64,000 nt of DNA from DASPWW01 sp963803425. GTDB lineage: Bacteria > Actinomycetota > Thermoleophilia > Solirubrobacterales > 70-9. Numbering within the stretch: the first letter of the stretch is position 1; each line of letters starts with the position of its first letter. Both the position numbers and the translations under genes were made by a program. The DNA is taken from assembly GCA_963803425.1 (NCBI GenBank), contig CAWDMA010000003.1, forward strand, positions 62,001-126,000, in the 5' to 3' direction. Under the pieces are notes generated by a model. That model saw only the letters and a program-made list of their open reading frames with translations. It did no database searches and was not told where the DNA came from. This document shows, piece by piece, positions 15,134 to 25,152 of the stretch.

Positions 15134-15945
15134 GCGCGCGCCCGGCGAACGTAGGCAGCCAGCAGCACCCCGCACACCAGCAGCACGGCAGATGCGGCGA
15201 GCTGCACCCAGAAGCCCTCGACGAGGCGCGCCTGCGCCCCCTCGAAACCGAGCGCGGTGGCGCCCTCGTCGAGCCCCTTCGGGAGGTCGACCAGGAGGCT
15301 GACAGCGATCCCGGCCGCGCCGGCCAGGGAGACGGCTCGGCCCGCCTGCCACCGGCCGCGTGCGGCGAACGCGAGCGCCGCGACCGCCAGCACCGCGCAG
15401 GGAATCAGCACGTACAGATGCGCGGAGCCGGCGGTGGCACGGTCGGTCTGCGGCGCCGGCGCGATCGACTCGACCCCCTTGTACAGCCCGGACCCGATCT
15501 CGACCCCCTTGTAGTCGACGAACTGCGACGCGATCAGCGCGATCGCGGCGGCGAGCACGACGACGCCGACGGCGCGCGCCGGCGTCACCACTCGCTCCGC
15601 GGCACGGACCGTCGCCCGCGCCCCCGCGGCGACCGCGAGCATCGGGCCTCGGAGCGAGCGGCTCAGCCGGTGCTCGGCCTGGCCCGCCCAGCCGCGGACG
15701 GCGATCAGGCCCTCGACGGCGCTCTCGGAGGTGCGACCCACCAGCCGCGCCGCCGCCAGCCCCGAGCTGTGCGGGGGGGCGGCGCTCGGCCGCACCGGCC
15801 CGGTCAGCTCGGCGCGCGCGCCGGCGAGCACCGCGCTCAGCCGCCGCGAGATCTCCCGCCGCGCCGCGGTTGCGGCGCGGGCGCCCCGTGCCAAGCTCCG
15901 AGTCGGCTTGCGGACCGTGCGTGTGCCACGCCTGAAGGCGGTCAT
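15130..15945 (-). CDS. Four-helix membrane protein with long basic N-terminus
   Basis: 271 residues from ATG 15945. Residues 1-120 are Arg/Ala-rich and hydrophilic; helices follow at ~125-143, 176-195, 203-220 and 244-265. The third and fourth helices carry the shared motifs VDLPKGLDEG and GFWVQLAAS. It is the first gene of a two-gene minus-strand unit. Its start is only a few bases from the fusA -10 on the other strand, so the two promoters must overlap. Function unknown. Confidence 0.7.
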   Translation of the reverse strand: MTAFRRGTRTVRKPTRSLARGARAATAARREISRRLSAVLAGARAELTGPVRPSAAPPHSSGLAAARLVGRTSESAVEGLIAVRGWAGQAEHRLSRSLRGPMLAVAAGARATVRAAERVVTPARAVGVVVLAAAIALIASQFVDYKGVEIGSGLYKGVESIAPAPQTDRATAGSAHLYVLIPCAVLAVAALAFAARGRWQAGRAVSLAGAAGIAVSLLVDLPKGLDEGATALGFEGAQARLVEGFWVQLAASAVLLVCGVLLAAYVRRARA

Positions 15946-15950
15946 CGCTC

Positions 15951-15959
15951 TGCTAAGAT
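15951..15959 (+). promoter_or_regulatory. Extended -10 promoter of fusA-tuf
   Basis: TGCTAAGAT is an extended -10 (TG one base before TAAGAT); CTGAAG at 15932-15937 could be a weak -35 with a 16-base spacer. RNA would start near 15966, giving a ~220-base leader before fusA. Confidence 0.6.
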
Positions 15960-16018
15960 CGCCACTCGCTTACGCCCGCTTCGCGCGATGCGGACGGGCC
16001 GGCCAAATCCCTTGGAGA

Positions 16019-16097
16019 GCCGCAACACATAGGCAACTGATCGGGCCACTGATGTGTCGGCGCTGAGGCCCGCGAGGGCCTTTTTCATGCGCCGACA
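16019..16097 (+). promoter_or_regulatory. Structured leader of fusA with competing stems
   Basis: Two alternative pairings share one arm. Pairing 1 joins GCCG..ACACAT (16019-16030) with ATGTGTCGGC (16052-16061). Pairing 2 joins TGTCGGCGC (16055-16063) with GCGCCGACA (16089-16097) and encloses a terminator-like hairpin. This is the layout of a transcription attenuator; the ligand, if any, is unknown. Confidence 0.5.
16066..16086 (+). terminator. Terminator hairpin inside the fusA leader
   Basis: AGGCCC / GGGCCT with a GCGA (GNRA) tetraloop, followed by TTTTC. It lies 100 bases upstream of fusA and downstream of the fusA promoter, so it would cause premature termination of fusA-tuf transcripts. 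Confidence 0.7.
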
Positions 16098-16186
16098 TCG
16101 TTGCGGAAAAACCTCTCCTCCTAGTCTCGTCCGACCGCCGGACGGGTGATCACCGGACCACGACCAAGGCGACACTTTACGCACAA

Positions 16187-18294
<2,108 letters not shown>

Positions 18295-18298
<4 letters not shown>

Positions 18299-18354
18299 GT
18301 AAGCTTCCTCGGTTCGAGGAAGCCCGGAAACAGCGACAGAATCAGCAGTCTTAG
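18295..18354 (+). CDS. 19-codon frame between fusA and tuf
   Basis: Starts in an ATGA overlap with the fusA stop and reads MSKLPRFEEARKQRQNQQS, ending 15 bases before the tuf ATG. It is lysine/glutamine-rich and less GC-rich than its neighbours. The first half is the perfect hairpin at 18303-18323. It may be a real micro-peptide, or a reading frame that carries ribosomes through the gap to couple fusA and tuf. No homologue is known to me. Confidence 0.35.
18303..18323 (+). repeat. Perfect 9-bp hairpin in the fusA-tuf gap
   Basis: GCTTCCTCG and CGAGGAAGC flank a 3-base loop (GTT). No U-tract follows, so it is not a terminator. It could be a processing or stability element that lets tuf be expressed above fusA. 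Confidence 0.6.
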
Positions 18355-18369
18355 ACCCAAAGGAGCAAG

Positions 18370-19554
18370 ATGTCGAAGGAGAAGTTCGAGCGAGACAAGC
18401 CGCACGTCAACGTCGGCACGATCGGTCACATCGACCACGGCAAGACGACGCTGACAGCGGCGATCACCAAGGTGCTGGCCGAGAAGGGCGGGGCCGAGGC
18501 GAAGTCGTTCGAGGAGATCGACAACGCTCCCGAGGAGAAGGAGCGGGGGATCACGATCGCGACCTCGCACGTCGAGTACCAGACCGACAAGCGCCACTAC
18601 GCGCACGTCGACTGCCCGGGTCACCACGACTACATCAAGAACATGATCACCGGCGCCGCCCAGATGGACGGCGCGATCCTGGTCGTGTCTGCCGCTGACG
18701 GCCCGATGCCGCAGACTCGCGAGCACGTGCTGCTGGCGCGGCAGGTGAACGTGCCGTCGATGGTCGTGTTCCTGAACAAGGTCGACATGGTCGACGACCC
18801 CGACCTGATCGAGCTGGTCGAGGAGGAGGTCCGCGACCTGCTCAACGAGTACGAGTTCCCGGGCGACGAGACCCCCGTGATCAAGGGCTCGGCGCTGAAG
18901 GCGCTGGAGGGAGACGAGGAGGCGAAGGCCGCGGTGCTGGAGCTGGCCGACGCCCTCGACAACTACATCCCGGAGCCGGAGCGGCCCCTGGATCAGCCCT
19001 TCCTGATGCCGATCGAGGACATCTTCTCGATCACAGGCCGGGGCACCGTCGCGACCGGGCGGATCGAGCAGGGGATCGTGCACACCAGCGACGAGGTGGA
19101 GATCGTCGGGATCAAGGACACCACGACGACCGTCGTCACCGGCGTCGAGATGTTCCGGAAGATCCTCGACGAGGGGCAGGCCGGCGACAACGTCGGCTGC
19201 CTGCTGCGCGGGACCAAGCGCGAGGAGATCGAGCGCGGCCAGGTCCTGTGCAAGCCCGGCTCGATCACCCCGCATACGAAGTTCGAAGCCGAGGTGTACT
19301 GCCTGAAGAAGGAGGAGGGTGGTCGTCACACCCCGTTCTTCAGTGGCTACCGGCCCCAGTTCTACTTCCGCACCACGGACGTGACCGGGGTCGCGAACCT
19401 GCCCGAAGGCACCGAGATGGTGATGCCGGGCGACAACGTGACGATGACGATCGAGTTGATCCAGCCGATCGCCATGGACGAGGGCCTGCGCTTCGCGATT
19501 CGCGAGGGCGGGCGCACCGTCGGCTCGGGGATCGTGACCAAGATCCTCGAGTAG
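18370..19554 (+). CDS. tuf: Elongation factor Tu
   Basis: Delivers aminoacyl-tRNA to the ribosome. 394 residues, full length, with GHIDHGKTT (G1), DCPGHHDYIKNM (G3) and NKVDMVD (G4). A strong AAGGAG precedes the ATG by 6 bases, in contrast to the many starts here without one. A terminator hairpin follows. Confidence 0.99.
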   Translation: MSKEKFERDKPHVNVGTIGHIDHGKTTLTAAITKVLAEKGGAEAKSFEEIDNAPEEKERGITIATSHVEYQTDKRHYAHVDCPGHHDYIKNMITGAAQMDGAILVVSAADGPMPQTREHVLLARQVNVPSMVVFLNKVDMVDDPDLIELVEEEVRDLLNEYEFPGDETPVIKGSALKALEGDEEAKAAVLELADALDNYIPEPERPLDQPFLMPIEDIFSITGRGTVATGRIEQGIVHTSDEVEIVGIKDTTTTVVTGVEMFRKILDEGQAGDNVGCLLRGTKREEIERGQVLCKPGSITPHTKFEAEVYCLKKEEGGRHTPFFSGYRPQFYFRTTDVTGVANLPEGTEMVMPGDNVTMTIELIQPIAMDEGLRFAIREGGRTVGSGIVTKILE

Positions 19555-19562
19555 TGGATCAG

Positions 19563-19597
19563 GGGCCGGCCCCGTTCATCTCGGGCCGGCCCTTTTC
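19563..19597 (+). terminator. Terminator after tuf / before rpsJ
   Basis: Perfect 10-bp stem GGGCCGGCCC / GGGCCGGCCC with a 10-base loop, then TTTTC. It lies 8 bases after the tuf stop. It most likely ends the str operon, but could also act as an attenuator for read-through into the S10 operon. Confidence 0.8.
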
Positions 19598-19621
19598 GCT
19601 GACGCAGAGAGACATACGACC

Positions 19622-19650
19622 GGGGCGGCGCCCCACAGGGGCGGCGCCCC
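19622..19650 (+). repeat. Tandem 13-base GC-rich repeat in the rpsJ leader
   Basis: GGGGCGGCGCCCC occurs twice, separated by ACA. Each copy can fold into a 5-bp stem with a GGC loop. The 147-base tuf-rpsJ gap also holds the tuf terminator and is otherwise purine-rich; no clear promoter is visible. Confidence 0.6.
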
Positions 19651-19701
19651 AGGTGCGCGAAAGACGGCGCACGGAAAGAGCACGACAGACCGCAGACGCA
19701 G

Positions 19702-20022
19702 ATGGCAACTATCGGAGCGACAAAGATCAGGATTCGCCTCAAGGCCTACGACCACGAGGCGATCGACCGCGCCGCGCGAGAGATCGTGGAGACGGCGCAG
19801 CGCACGGGTGCCCGGGTCTCCGGCCCGATCCCGCTGCCAACCTCGAAGAACGTCTACTGCGTGATCCGCTCGCCGTTCAAGGACAAGGACTCCCGCGAGC
19901 ACTTCGAGATCCGCACCCACAAGCGACTTATCGACATCCACGAGCCGACCCCGAAGACGGTCGACGAGCTGCAGCGGATGGAGACGCTGCCGGCCGGCGT
20001 CGACGTCGAGATCAAGCTGTAG
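19702..20022 (+). CDS. rpsJ: 30S ribosomal protein S10
   Basis: S10 (also NusE) belongs to the 30S head and to antitermination complexes with NusB and NusG. 106 residues; the ATIGATKIRIRLKAYDHEAI start and LPTSKNVYCVIRSPFKDKDS loop are typical. First gene of the S10 operon. Confidence 0.99.
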   Translation: MATIGATKIRIRLKAYDHEAIDRAAREIVETAQRTGARVSGPIPLPTSKNVYCVIRSPFKDKDSREHFEIRTHKRLIDIHEPTPKTVDELQRMETLPAGVDVEIKL

Positions 20023-20039
20023 CCGAGGGTGGTCTGAGC

Positions 20040-20663
20040 ATGGCTCCGGGAATCATCGGCACGAAGGTCGGGATGACGAAGGTGTTCGGCGAGGACGGCA
20101 CCGCCGTCCCGGTCACCGTGATCGAGGCGGGGCCGTGTCCGGTGACGGCGATCCGCAACCCGGAGCGCGACGGGTACGCCGCCGTGCAGCTCGCATTCGG
20201 GAACACCGGCGAGGCGAAGCTGACCAAGGCCGAGCTCGGGCACCTGAAGAAGGCGAGCGCGCCCGCGATGCGCACCCTGGTCGAGTTCCGAACAAGGGCC
20301 GACGAGGAGCACCAGATCGGTGACGAGATCACCGTCGGCTCGTTCGAGCCGGGTCAGAAGGTGAAGGTCTCCGGTGTCTCGATCGGGAAGGGCTTCCAGG
20401 GGACGATCCGCCGCCACAACTTCGCGCGCGGGCCGGTCAGCCACGGCTCCCACAACGTCCGGCCCCCCGGGTCGGTCGGCGCCAGCGCCGACCCCGCGCG
20501 CGTGTTCAAGGGCACGCGCCTGCCCGGCCGGATGGGTGGGCGCCGGGTGACGCAGCGCCACTGCGAGATCGTCGAGGTTGACTCCGAGCGCAACCTGCTT
20601 CTGATCAAGGGTGCCGTCCCCGGGCCGAAGAACTCGACGGTCGAGGTGCGGAACGATGGCTAG
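20040..20663 (+). CDS. rplC: 50S ribosomal protein L3
   Basis: L3 nucleates 50S assembly and reaches the peptidyl-transferase centre. 207 residues from ATG 20040 (APGIIGTKVGMTKVFGEDG). The central GKGFQGTIRRHNFARGPVSH loop is conserved. It overlaps rplD by 8 bases. Confidence 0.98.
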   Translation: MAPGIIGTKVGMTKVFGEDGTAVPVTVIEAGPCPVTAIRNPERDGYAAVQLAFGNTGEAKLTKAELGHLKKASAPAMRTLVEFRTRADEEHQIGDEITVGSFEPGQKVKVSGVSIGKGFQGTIRRHNFARGPVSHGSHNVRPPGSVGASADPARVFKGTRLPGRMGGRRVTQRHCEIVEVDSERNLLLIKGAVPGPKNSTVEVRNDG

Positions 20664-21282
20664 CGCAAAGGCCGCGGTGCTGGGCGCGACGACGCAGGCC
20701 GATCTTCCGGACGTGTTCTCGGAGCCGTTCCACGAGTCGCTCGTGCACGAGGCCGCCCGGGCGGAGAGCTCCGCCCGCCGCCGCGGCACAGCGTCGGCGC
20801 AGACCCGCGGCGAGGTCTCGATGACCACCGCGAAGGCGTGGCGCCAGAAGGGGCTCGGCCGCGCCCGCGTCGGCGCGCTCAGCGCCCCGCAGCGGCGGGG
20901 CGGCGGGGCGGCATTCGGGCCGAAGCCGCGCCATTACACCGTGAAGGTGAATCGGAAGGCGCACCGCCGGGCGCTGCGGGCTGCTCTCTCGGTGCACGCC
21001 GAGCGCGCCACCGTCGCCACCGTCGACGGCTCCGGCTTCGACGAGCCCTCCACGAAGCGCGCCGCCGAGCTGCTCGACGAGTGGGGAGCGGCGCGGCCGA
21101 CCGTGGTCGTCCTGGATGCGGAGGAGAGCGGCGCGGTGAAGAGCTTTCGGAACATCGACCGCGTCACGGTGCTCGGCGCCGACCAGGTCGGGGTCACCGA
21201 CGTGGTCCGGGCCCGCTCGATCGTGATCTCGGACGCGGCGATGGAGACCGTCTCGAGGCGCGCCGCCGGGGGGAAGCGATGA
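20656..21282 (+). CDS. rplD: 50S ribosomal protein L4
   Basis: L4 lines the exit tunnel and in some bacteria represses the S10 operon. 208 residues; the long loop (RGEVSMTTAKAWRQKGLGRA, then RRGGGAAFGPKPR) that reaches the macrolide site is present. It starts inside the end of rplC and overlaps rplW by 4 bases. Confidence 0.97.
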   Translation: MASAKAAVLGATTQADLPDVFSEPFHESLVHEAARAESSARRRGTASAQTRGEVSMTTAKAWRQKGLGRARVGALSAPQRRGGGAAFGPKPRHYTVKVNRKAHRRALRAALSVHAERATVATVDGSGFDEPSTKRAAELLDEWGAARPTVVVLDAEESGAVKSFRNIDRVTVLGADQVGVTDVVRARSIVISDAAMETVSRRAAGGKR

Positions 21283-21575
21283 ACCCGAGACAGGTCGTGA
21301 TCGAGCCGGTGATCTCCGAGAAGAGCTACGCGCTGATGGCGGATGGCAAGTACACGTTCCGGGTCCACGACCGCGCCCACAAGACCCAGATCGCGCACGC
21401 CGTCGAGCAGATCTTCGGCGTCGGCGTCGCCGGTGTGCGGACCTCGCGCGTGCGCGCGAAGCCGAAGCGCCGGGGGCTGACCCGCGGCAAGACGCGGGCG
21501 TGGAAGAAGGCGGTCGTGCAACTCGCCCCGGGCGACCGGATCGAGCTGTTCGAGGGCGCGGCGGTGGAGGGCTGA
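21279..21575 (+). CDS. rplW: 50S ribosomal protein L23
   Basis: L23 sits at the tunnel exit and docks trigger factor and SRP. 98 residues (NPRQVVIEPVISEKSYALM ... KPKRRGLTRGKTRAWKKA). ATG overlaps the rplD stop and its own stop overlaps rplB. Confidence 0.98.
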   Translation: MNPRQVVIEPVISEKSYALMADGKYTFRVHDRAHKTQIAHAVEQIFGVGVAGVRTSRVRAKPKRRGLTRGKTRAWKKAVVQLAPGDRIELFEGAAVEG

Positions 21576-22420
21576 TGGCCAACCGGAAGACGAAGCCGAC
21601 CTCCCCGGGTCGTCGGTTCGGGACCTACCCGGACCGCGACGAGCTCACCGTTGCGCGCCCCCACAAGGCGCTCACCGAGGGGCGCCCGTCGACCGGCGGC
21701 CGCAACTCCGGCGGCCGGGTGACGAGCCGCCACCGCGGTGGGGGGGCGAAGCGCCGCTACCGCAGGATCGACTTCAAGCGCCTCAAGGACGGTGTCCCGG
21801 GCCGGGTCGCGACGATCGAGTACGACCCGAACCGGACCTGTTTCATCGCGCTGGTGCACTACGCCGACGGCGACAAGCGCTACATCCTCGCCCCACAGGG
21901 GCTCGAGGTGGGCGCAACCGTGGAGTCCGGCGAGGGAGCCGACATCCGGGCCGGCAACGCCCTCCCGTTGGAGCGGATCCCGACCGGCACGGTCGTCCAC
22001 AACGTCGAGATGACCCCCGGCCAGGGCGGCCGCCTGGGGCGAGCGGCCGGCGGCGCGATCCAGGTCGTCGCGAAGGAGGGCGAGATGGTCAGCCTGCGGC
22101 TGCCCTCTTCGGAGGTGCGGATGGTGCGGGCCGGGTGCCGCGCCACGATCGGCTCGCTCTCCAACTCCGAGCACCAGAACGTGAAGCTCGGCAAGGCCGG
22201 GCGGAAGCGCCACATGGGCCAGCGCCCCCAGACCAGGGGCGTGGCGATGAACCCTGTCGACCACCCGCACGGTGGCGGCGAGGCGCACCACACTCCGGGC
22301 GGCCACCCCGTGACGCCGTGGGGCAAGCCGACGCTGGGCTACCGCACCCGGAAGAAGCGGAAGCGGTCCAGTGCGCTGATCGTGCGCGGCCGTCGGCGCG
22401 GGAAGAAGAAGGGGAGGTAG
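21575..22420 (+). CDS. rplB: 50S ribosomal protein L2
   Basis: L2 is essential for subunit joining and peptidyl transfer. 281 residues. The conserved C-terminal MNPVDHPHGGGEAH segment contains the histidine implicated in peptidyl-transferase activity. ATG overlaps the rplW stop (TGATG). Confidence 0.99.
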   Translation: MANRKTKPTSPGRRFGTYPDRDELTVARPHKALTEGRPSTGGRNSGGRVTSRHRGGGAKRRYRRIDFKRLKDGVPGRVATIEYDPNRTCFIALVHYADGDKRYILAPQGLEVGATVESGEGADIRAGNALPLERIPTGTVVHNVEMTPGQGGRLGRAAGGAIQVVAKEGEMVSLRLPSSEVRMVRAGCRATIGSLSNSEHQNVKLGKAGRKRHMGQRPQTRGVAMNPVDHPHGGGEAHHTPGGHPVTPWGKPTLGYRTRKKRKRSSALIVRGRRRGKKKGR

Positions 22421-22422
22421 CG

Positions 22423-22698
22423 ATGGGACGCTCCACGAAGAAGGGGCCCTTCGCCGAGGCCCGGCTGATGCAGCGGATCGAGCGGATGAACGAGTCGGGT
22501 CAGAAGGAGATGGTGAAGACCTGGTCTCGTAAGTCGACGATCTTCCCCGAGATGGTCGGCCATACGATCGCCGTCCACGACGGCCGCAAGCACGTGCCCG
22601 TGTTCGTCTCGGAGTCGATGGTCGGTCACAAGCTCGGCGAGTTCGCGCCGACCCGCACCTTCCGGGCGCACTCCGGCACCTCGCGGGAGGAGAGATAG
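22423..22698 (+). CDS. rpsS: 30S ribosomal protein S19
   Basis: S19 binds the 30S head next to S13. 91 residues with GRSTKKGPFAEARLMQRIER and PEMVGHTIAVHDGRKHVPVF. Starts 2 bases after rplB; its stop overlaps the rplV GTG. Confidence 0.99.
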   Translation: MGRSTKKGPFAEARLMQRIERMNESGQKEMVKTWSRKSTIFPEMVGHTIAVHDGRKHVPVFVSESMVGHKLGEFAPTRTFRAHSGTSREER

Positions 22699-23060
22699 TG
22701 GCGGCCGACGCAGCCACGGACCGCGCGGTCGTGCGCGCGAGCGCCCGGTACCTGCGGACGTCCCCGCGCAAGGTGCGCCTGGTATGCGACCAGGTCCGTG
22801 GGTTGCCGATCGAGGATGCGCGGGCGCTGCTCAACTTCTCGCCGCGGGGGGCGGCGCGCGACGTCTCGAAGCTGATCGAGTCGGCGGCCGCGAACGCCGA
22901 GAACAACCACGATCTGGTCGCCGACGACATGCGGATCGCCGAGATCTACGTGGACGAGGGACCCACACTGCGGCGGTGGCGCCCCCGGGCGCGCGGCCGC
23001 GCCACCAAGATCGACCGCCGCACCAGCCACCTGAGCGTGGCGCTAACCCCGATCGACTAG
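22698..23060 (+). CDS. rplV: 50S ribosomal protein L22
   Basis: L22 lines the exit tunnel beside L4 and its hairpin forms part of the macrolide site. 120 residues from GTG 22698; the RYLRTSPRKVRLVCDQVRGL start and WRPRARGRATKIDRRTSHL end are typical. Confidence 0.98.
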   Translation: MAADAATDRAVVRASARYLRTSPRKVRLVCDQVRGLPIEDARALLNFSPRGAARDVSKLIESAAANAENNHDLVADDMRIAEIYVDEGPTLRRWRPRARGRATKIDRRTSHLSVALTPID

Positions 23061-23073
23061 GAACGGACACAGA

Positions 23074-23814
23074 ATGGGCCAGAAGATCAACCCAGAGGGC
23101 TTTCGCGTCGGCTACATCCACGACTGGAAGTCGAATTGGTTCAACGAGCGCGAGTTCGCGGACTACCTGCACGAGGACCTGCAGATCCGCGACCACATCC
23201 AGCAGCGCCTTTCGCACGCGGGGCTCTCGGACATCACGATCCGGAAGCAGCGCGGCGAGGTGACGGTGGACATCCACACGGCGCGGCCCGGGATCGTGAT
23301 CGGGAAGTCGGGCGCCGAGGTCGACGCGCTGCGGCGCGACCTCCACAACCTGACGAAGAAGCCCGTGCGCGTCAACATCCGCGAGATCAAGCGCCCCGAG
23401 CTCGACGCGAAGCTGGTCGCGCAGTCGATCGGCGAGCAGCTCGAGAACCGGGTCGCGTTCCGGCGGGCGATGAAGCGGGCGCTGACCTCGGCGATGCGCT
23501 CCGGTGCCAAGGGCGTGAAGGTGCAGGTCTCCGGCCGGCTCGGTGGGGCGGAGATGGCGCGCACCGAGGGCTACTCGGACGGCCGCGTGCCGCTGCACAC
23601 GCTCCGCGCCGACATCGACTACGGCTTCCACGAGGCGAAAACGACGACCGGCCGGATCGGCGTCAAGTGCTGGATCAACAACGGCGAGGTGATGCCCGAG
23701 GGCTACCGCACCGCTGAGGCCGGCGACGATGGCGGCCGGGGCGGCCGGGGCGGCCGCGATCGCGGCGGGCGCTCCAGCGACCGGGGCGGCAACGGAAGGG
23801 GGTCGCGGCGCTGA
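23074..23814 (+). CDS. rpsC: 30S ribosomal protein S3
   Basis: S3 shapes the mRNA entry pore. 246 residues; KH domain with GIVIGKSGAEVDALRRDL and C-terminal domain with GVKVQVSGRLGGAEMAR. The last ~30 residues are a Gly/Arg-rich tail (RGGRGGRDRGGRSSDRGG) beyond the usual end. Its stop overlaps rplP. Confidence 0.98.
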   Translation: MGQKINPEGFRVGYIHDWKSNWFNEREFADYLHEDLQIRDHIQQRLSHAGLSDITIRKQRGEVTVDIHTARPGIVIGKSGAEVDALRRDLHNLTKKPVRVNIREIKRPELDAKLVAQSIGEQLENRVAFRRAMKRALTSAMRSGAKGVKVQVSGRLGGAEMARTEGYSDGRVPLHTLRADIDYGFHEAKTTTGRIGVKCWINNGEVMPEGYRTAEAGDDGGRGGRGGRDRGGRSSDRGGNGRGSRR

Positions 23815-24233
23815 TGCTGATGCCGAAGCGGGTCAAGTACCGCAAGCAGCAGCGGGGCCGGATGCGCGGCAACTCGAAGGGCGCGACCAAGGTGGCGTTC
23901 GGCGAGTACGGGCTGAAGGCGATGGAGCGCGGTTGGATCTCCAGCCGCCAGATCGAGGCCGCCCGAGTCGCGATGACGCGGAAGATCAAGCGCGGCGGGA
24001 AGGTGTGGATCACGGTCTTCCCCGACAAGCCGTACACCAAGAAGCCCGCCGAGACCCGGATGGGGTCCGGGAAGGGCAATCCGGAGGGCTGGGTTGCGGT
24101 GGTGAAGCCGGGCAGGGTGATGTTCGAGCTCGCCGGCGTCGACGAGGACCTCGCCAAGGATGCGATGCGGCTCGCCGGCCACAAGCTCCCGATCAAGACC
24201 AGGTTCGTGACGCGAGAGGGTGTCGAGCAATGA
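23814..24233 (+). CDS. rplP: 50S ribosomal protein L16
   Basis: L16 positions A-site tRNA. 139 residues; the MLMPKRVKYRKQQRGR start is the actinobacterial form (ATG 23814; ATG 23820 is an alternative). The loop PDKPYTKKPAETRMGSGKG is conserved. Confidence 0.98.
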   Translation: MLMPKRVKYRKQQRGRMRGNSKGATKVAFGEYGLKAMERGWISSRQIEAARVAMTRKIKRGGKVWITVFPDKPYTKKPAETRMGSGKGNPEGWVAVVKPGRVMFELAGVDEDLAKDAMRLAGHKLPIKTRFVTREGVEQ

Positions 24234-24249
24234 CCGTGCGAGACCGACC

Positions 24250-24462
24250 GTGAAGGGCCCCGAGGTGCACGCGATGGACGACCATGAGATCGTCGTGAAG
24301 CTGAAGGACGCCCGCGAGGAGGAGTTCAACCTGCGGTTCAAGCACGCGACCGGCGAGCTCGAGAACACGGCGCGGCTGGCGGATACGCGGCGCGACATAG
24401 CTCGCCTGCTGACGGTCGCCGGCCAGCGCGGGATCGATCTCGAGGCGGAGCTGAGACGGTGA
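24250..24462 (+). CDS. rpmC: 50S ribosomal protein L29
   Basis: L29 is a two-helix protein at the tunnel exit. GTG 24250 gives 70 residues (KGPEVHAMDDHEIVVKL); ATG 24274 would shorten it. The signature EEEFNLRFKHATGELENTAR is clear. It overlaps the rpsQ ATG. Confidence 0.95.
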   Translation: MKGPEVHAMDDHEIVVKLKDAREEEFNLRFKHATGELENTARLADTRRDIARLLTVAGQRGIDLEAELRR

Positions 24463-25046
24463 TGGCAGAGGAAAACGAGAAGCAGGAAGAGACCTCAGAG
24501 GAGACTCCTGCCGCGGAGGCCTCCGAGCAGGCTCCCGAGGCCGCCGAGGAGGCTGCTTCGGAGGCCCCTGCCGCCGATCCGGAGCCCGCCGCGGAGGAGC
24601 TGTCCCCGAAGCAGCGCCGCAAGCTGGCGCGCTCCCGCGCCGACGGCTCTCCCGGGCCGTCGCGCAGCGCCGAGCAGCGAGCGAGCGAGCGCGCCGAGCG
24701 CCGCCGCAAGGCGTCGGCCGAGCGCGGCAGGCACCGCAAGCGCCTCCGCGACCGGCGTGACGGCGCCGGCACGGGAACCCCACCCACCGAGCGCCCTCCG
24801 GGCACGCGCAAGGTGCGCCAGGGCACTGTCGTCTCGAGCGCCGCGGCGAAGACGATCACCGTGCGGATCGAGCGCGCCCGCCGCGATCCCTCGTACGAGA
24901 AGGTGGTGCGCCGGTCGAGCACCGTGCACGCGCACGACGAGCGCGACGAGGCGAACGACGGCGACGTCGTCCGCGTCGTCGAGACCCGCCCGCTGTCGCG
25001 GACGAAGCGGTGGCGGCTGGTCGAGATAGTCGAGAGGGCCCGATGA
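24462..25046 (+). CDS. rpsQ: 30S ribosomal protein S17 with ~110-residue N-terminal extension
   Basis: S17 binds 16S rRNA helices 7 and 11. The S17 core is only the last ~80 residues (RQGTVVSSAAAKTITVRIER ... VVETRPLSRTKRWRLVEIVE). It is preceded by ~50 acidic residues (EETSEETPAAEASEQAPEAA) and ~60 very basic ones (RRRKASAERGRHRKRLRDRR), giving 194 residues against the usual 80-110. ATG overlaps the rpmC stop, so the extension is translated from the normal operon start. A dispersed repeat follows the gene. Confidence 0.95.
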   Translation: MAEENEKQEETSEETPAAEASEQAPEAAEEAASEAPAADPEPAAEELSPKQRRKLARSRADGSPGPSRSAEQRASERAERRRKASAERGRHRKRLRDRRDGAGTGTPPTERPPGTRKVRQGTVVSSAAAKTITVRIERARRDPSYEKVVRRSSTVHAHDERDEANDGDVVRVVETRPLSRTKRWRLVEIVERAR

Positions 25047-25070
25047 CGGAGCACACGAACCTCGCGGCGG

Positions 25071-25133
25071 CGGACGCGGGAGCGAGCGAGCGAGGCCTCC
25101 GGTTGTTCGAAACGCGAGCGAGCGGGAGCAGAG
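25071..25133 (+). repeat. Dispersed 63-bp intergenic repeat, family 1 copy A
   Basis: Begins CGGACGCGGGAGCGAGCGAG and ends GAGCGGGAGCAGAG. It fills the rpsQ-rplN gap. It matches the reverse complement of 57722-57784 at 55 of 63 positions without gaps, and more distantly 27293-27355. Confidence 0.8.
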
Positions 25134-25152
25134 CACGCCGCGGGAGTGATTC

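Noticed and set aside
24680..24700. GAGCGAGCGAGC words inside rpsQ as another copy of the 63-bp repeat
   Set aside because: They encode the Arg/Glu/Ser/Ala-rich extension and lack the flanking repeat sequence.
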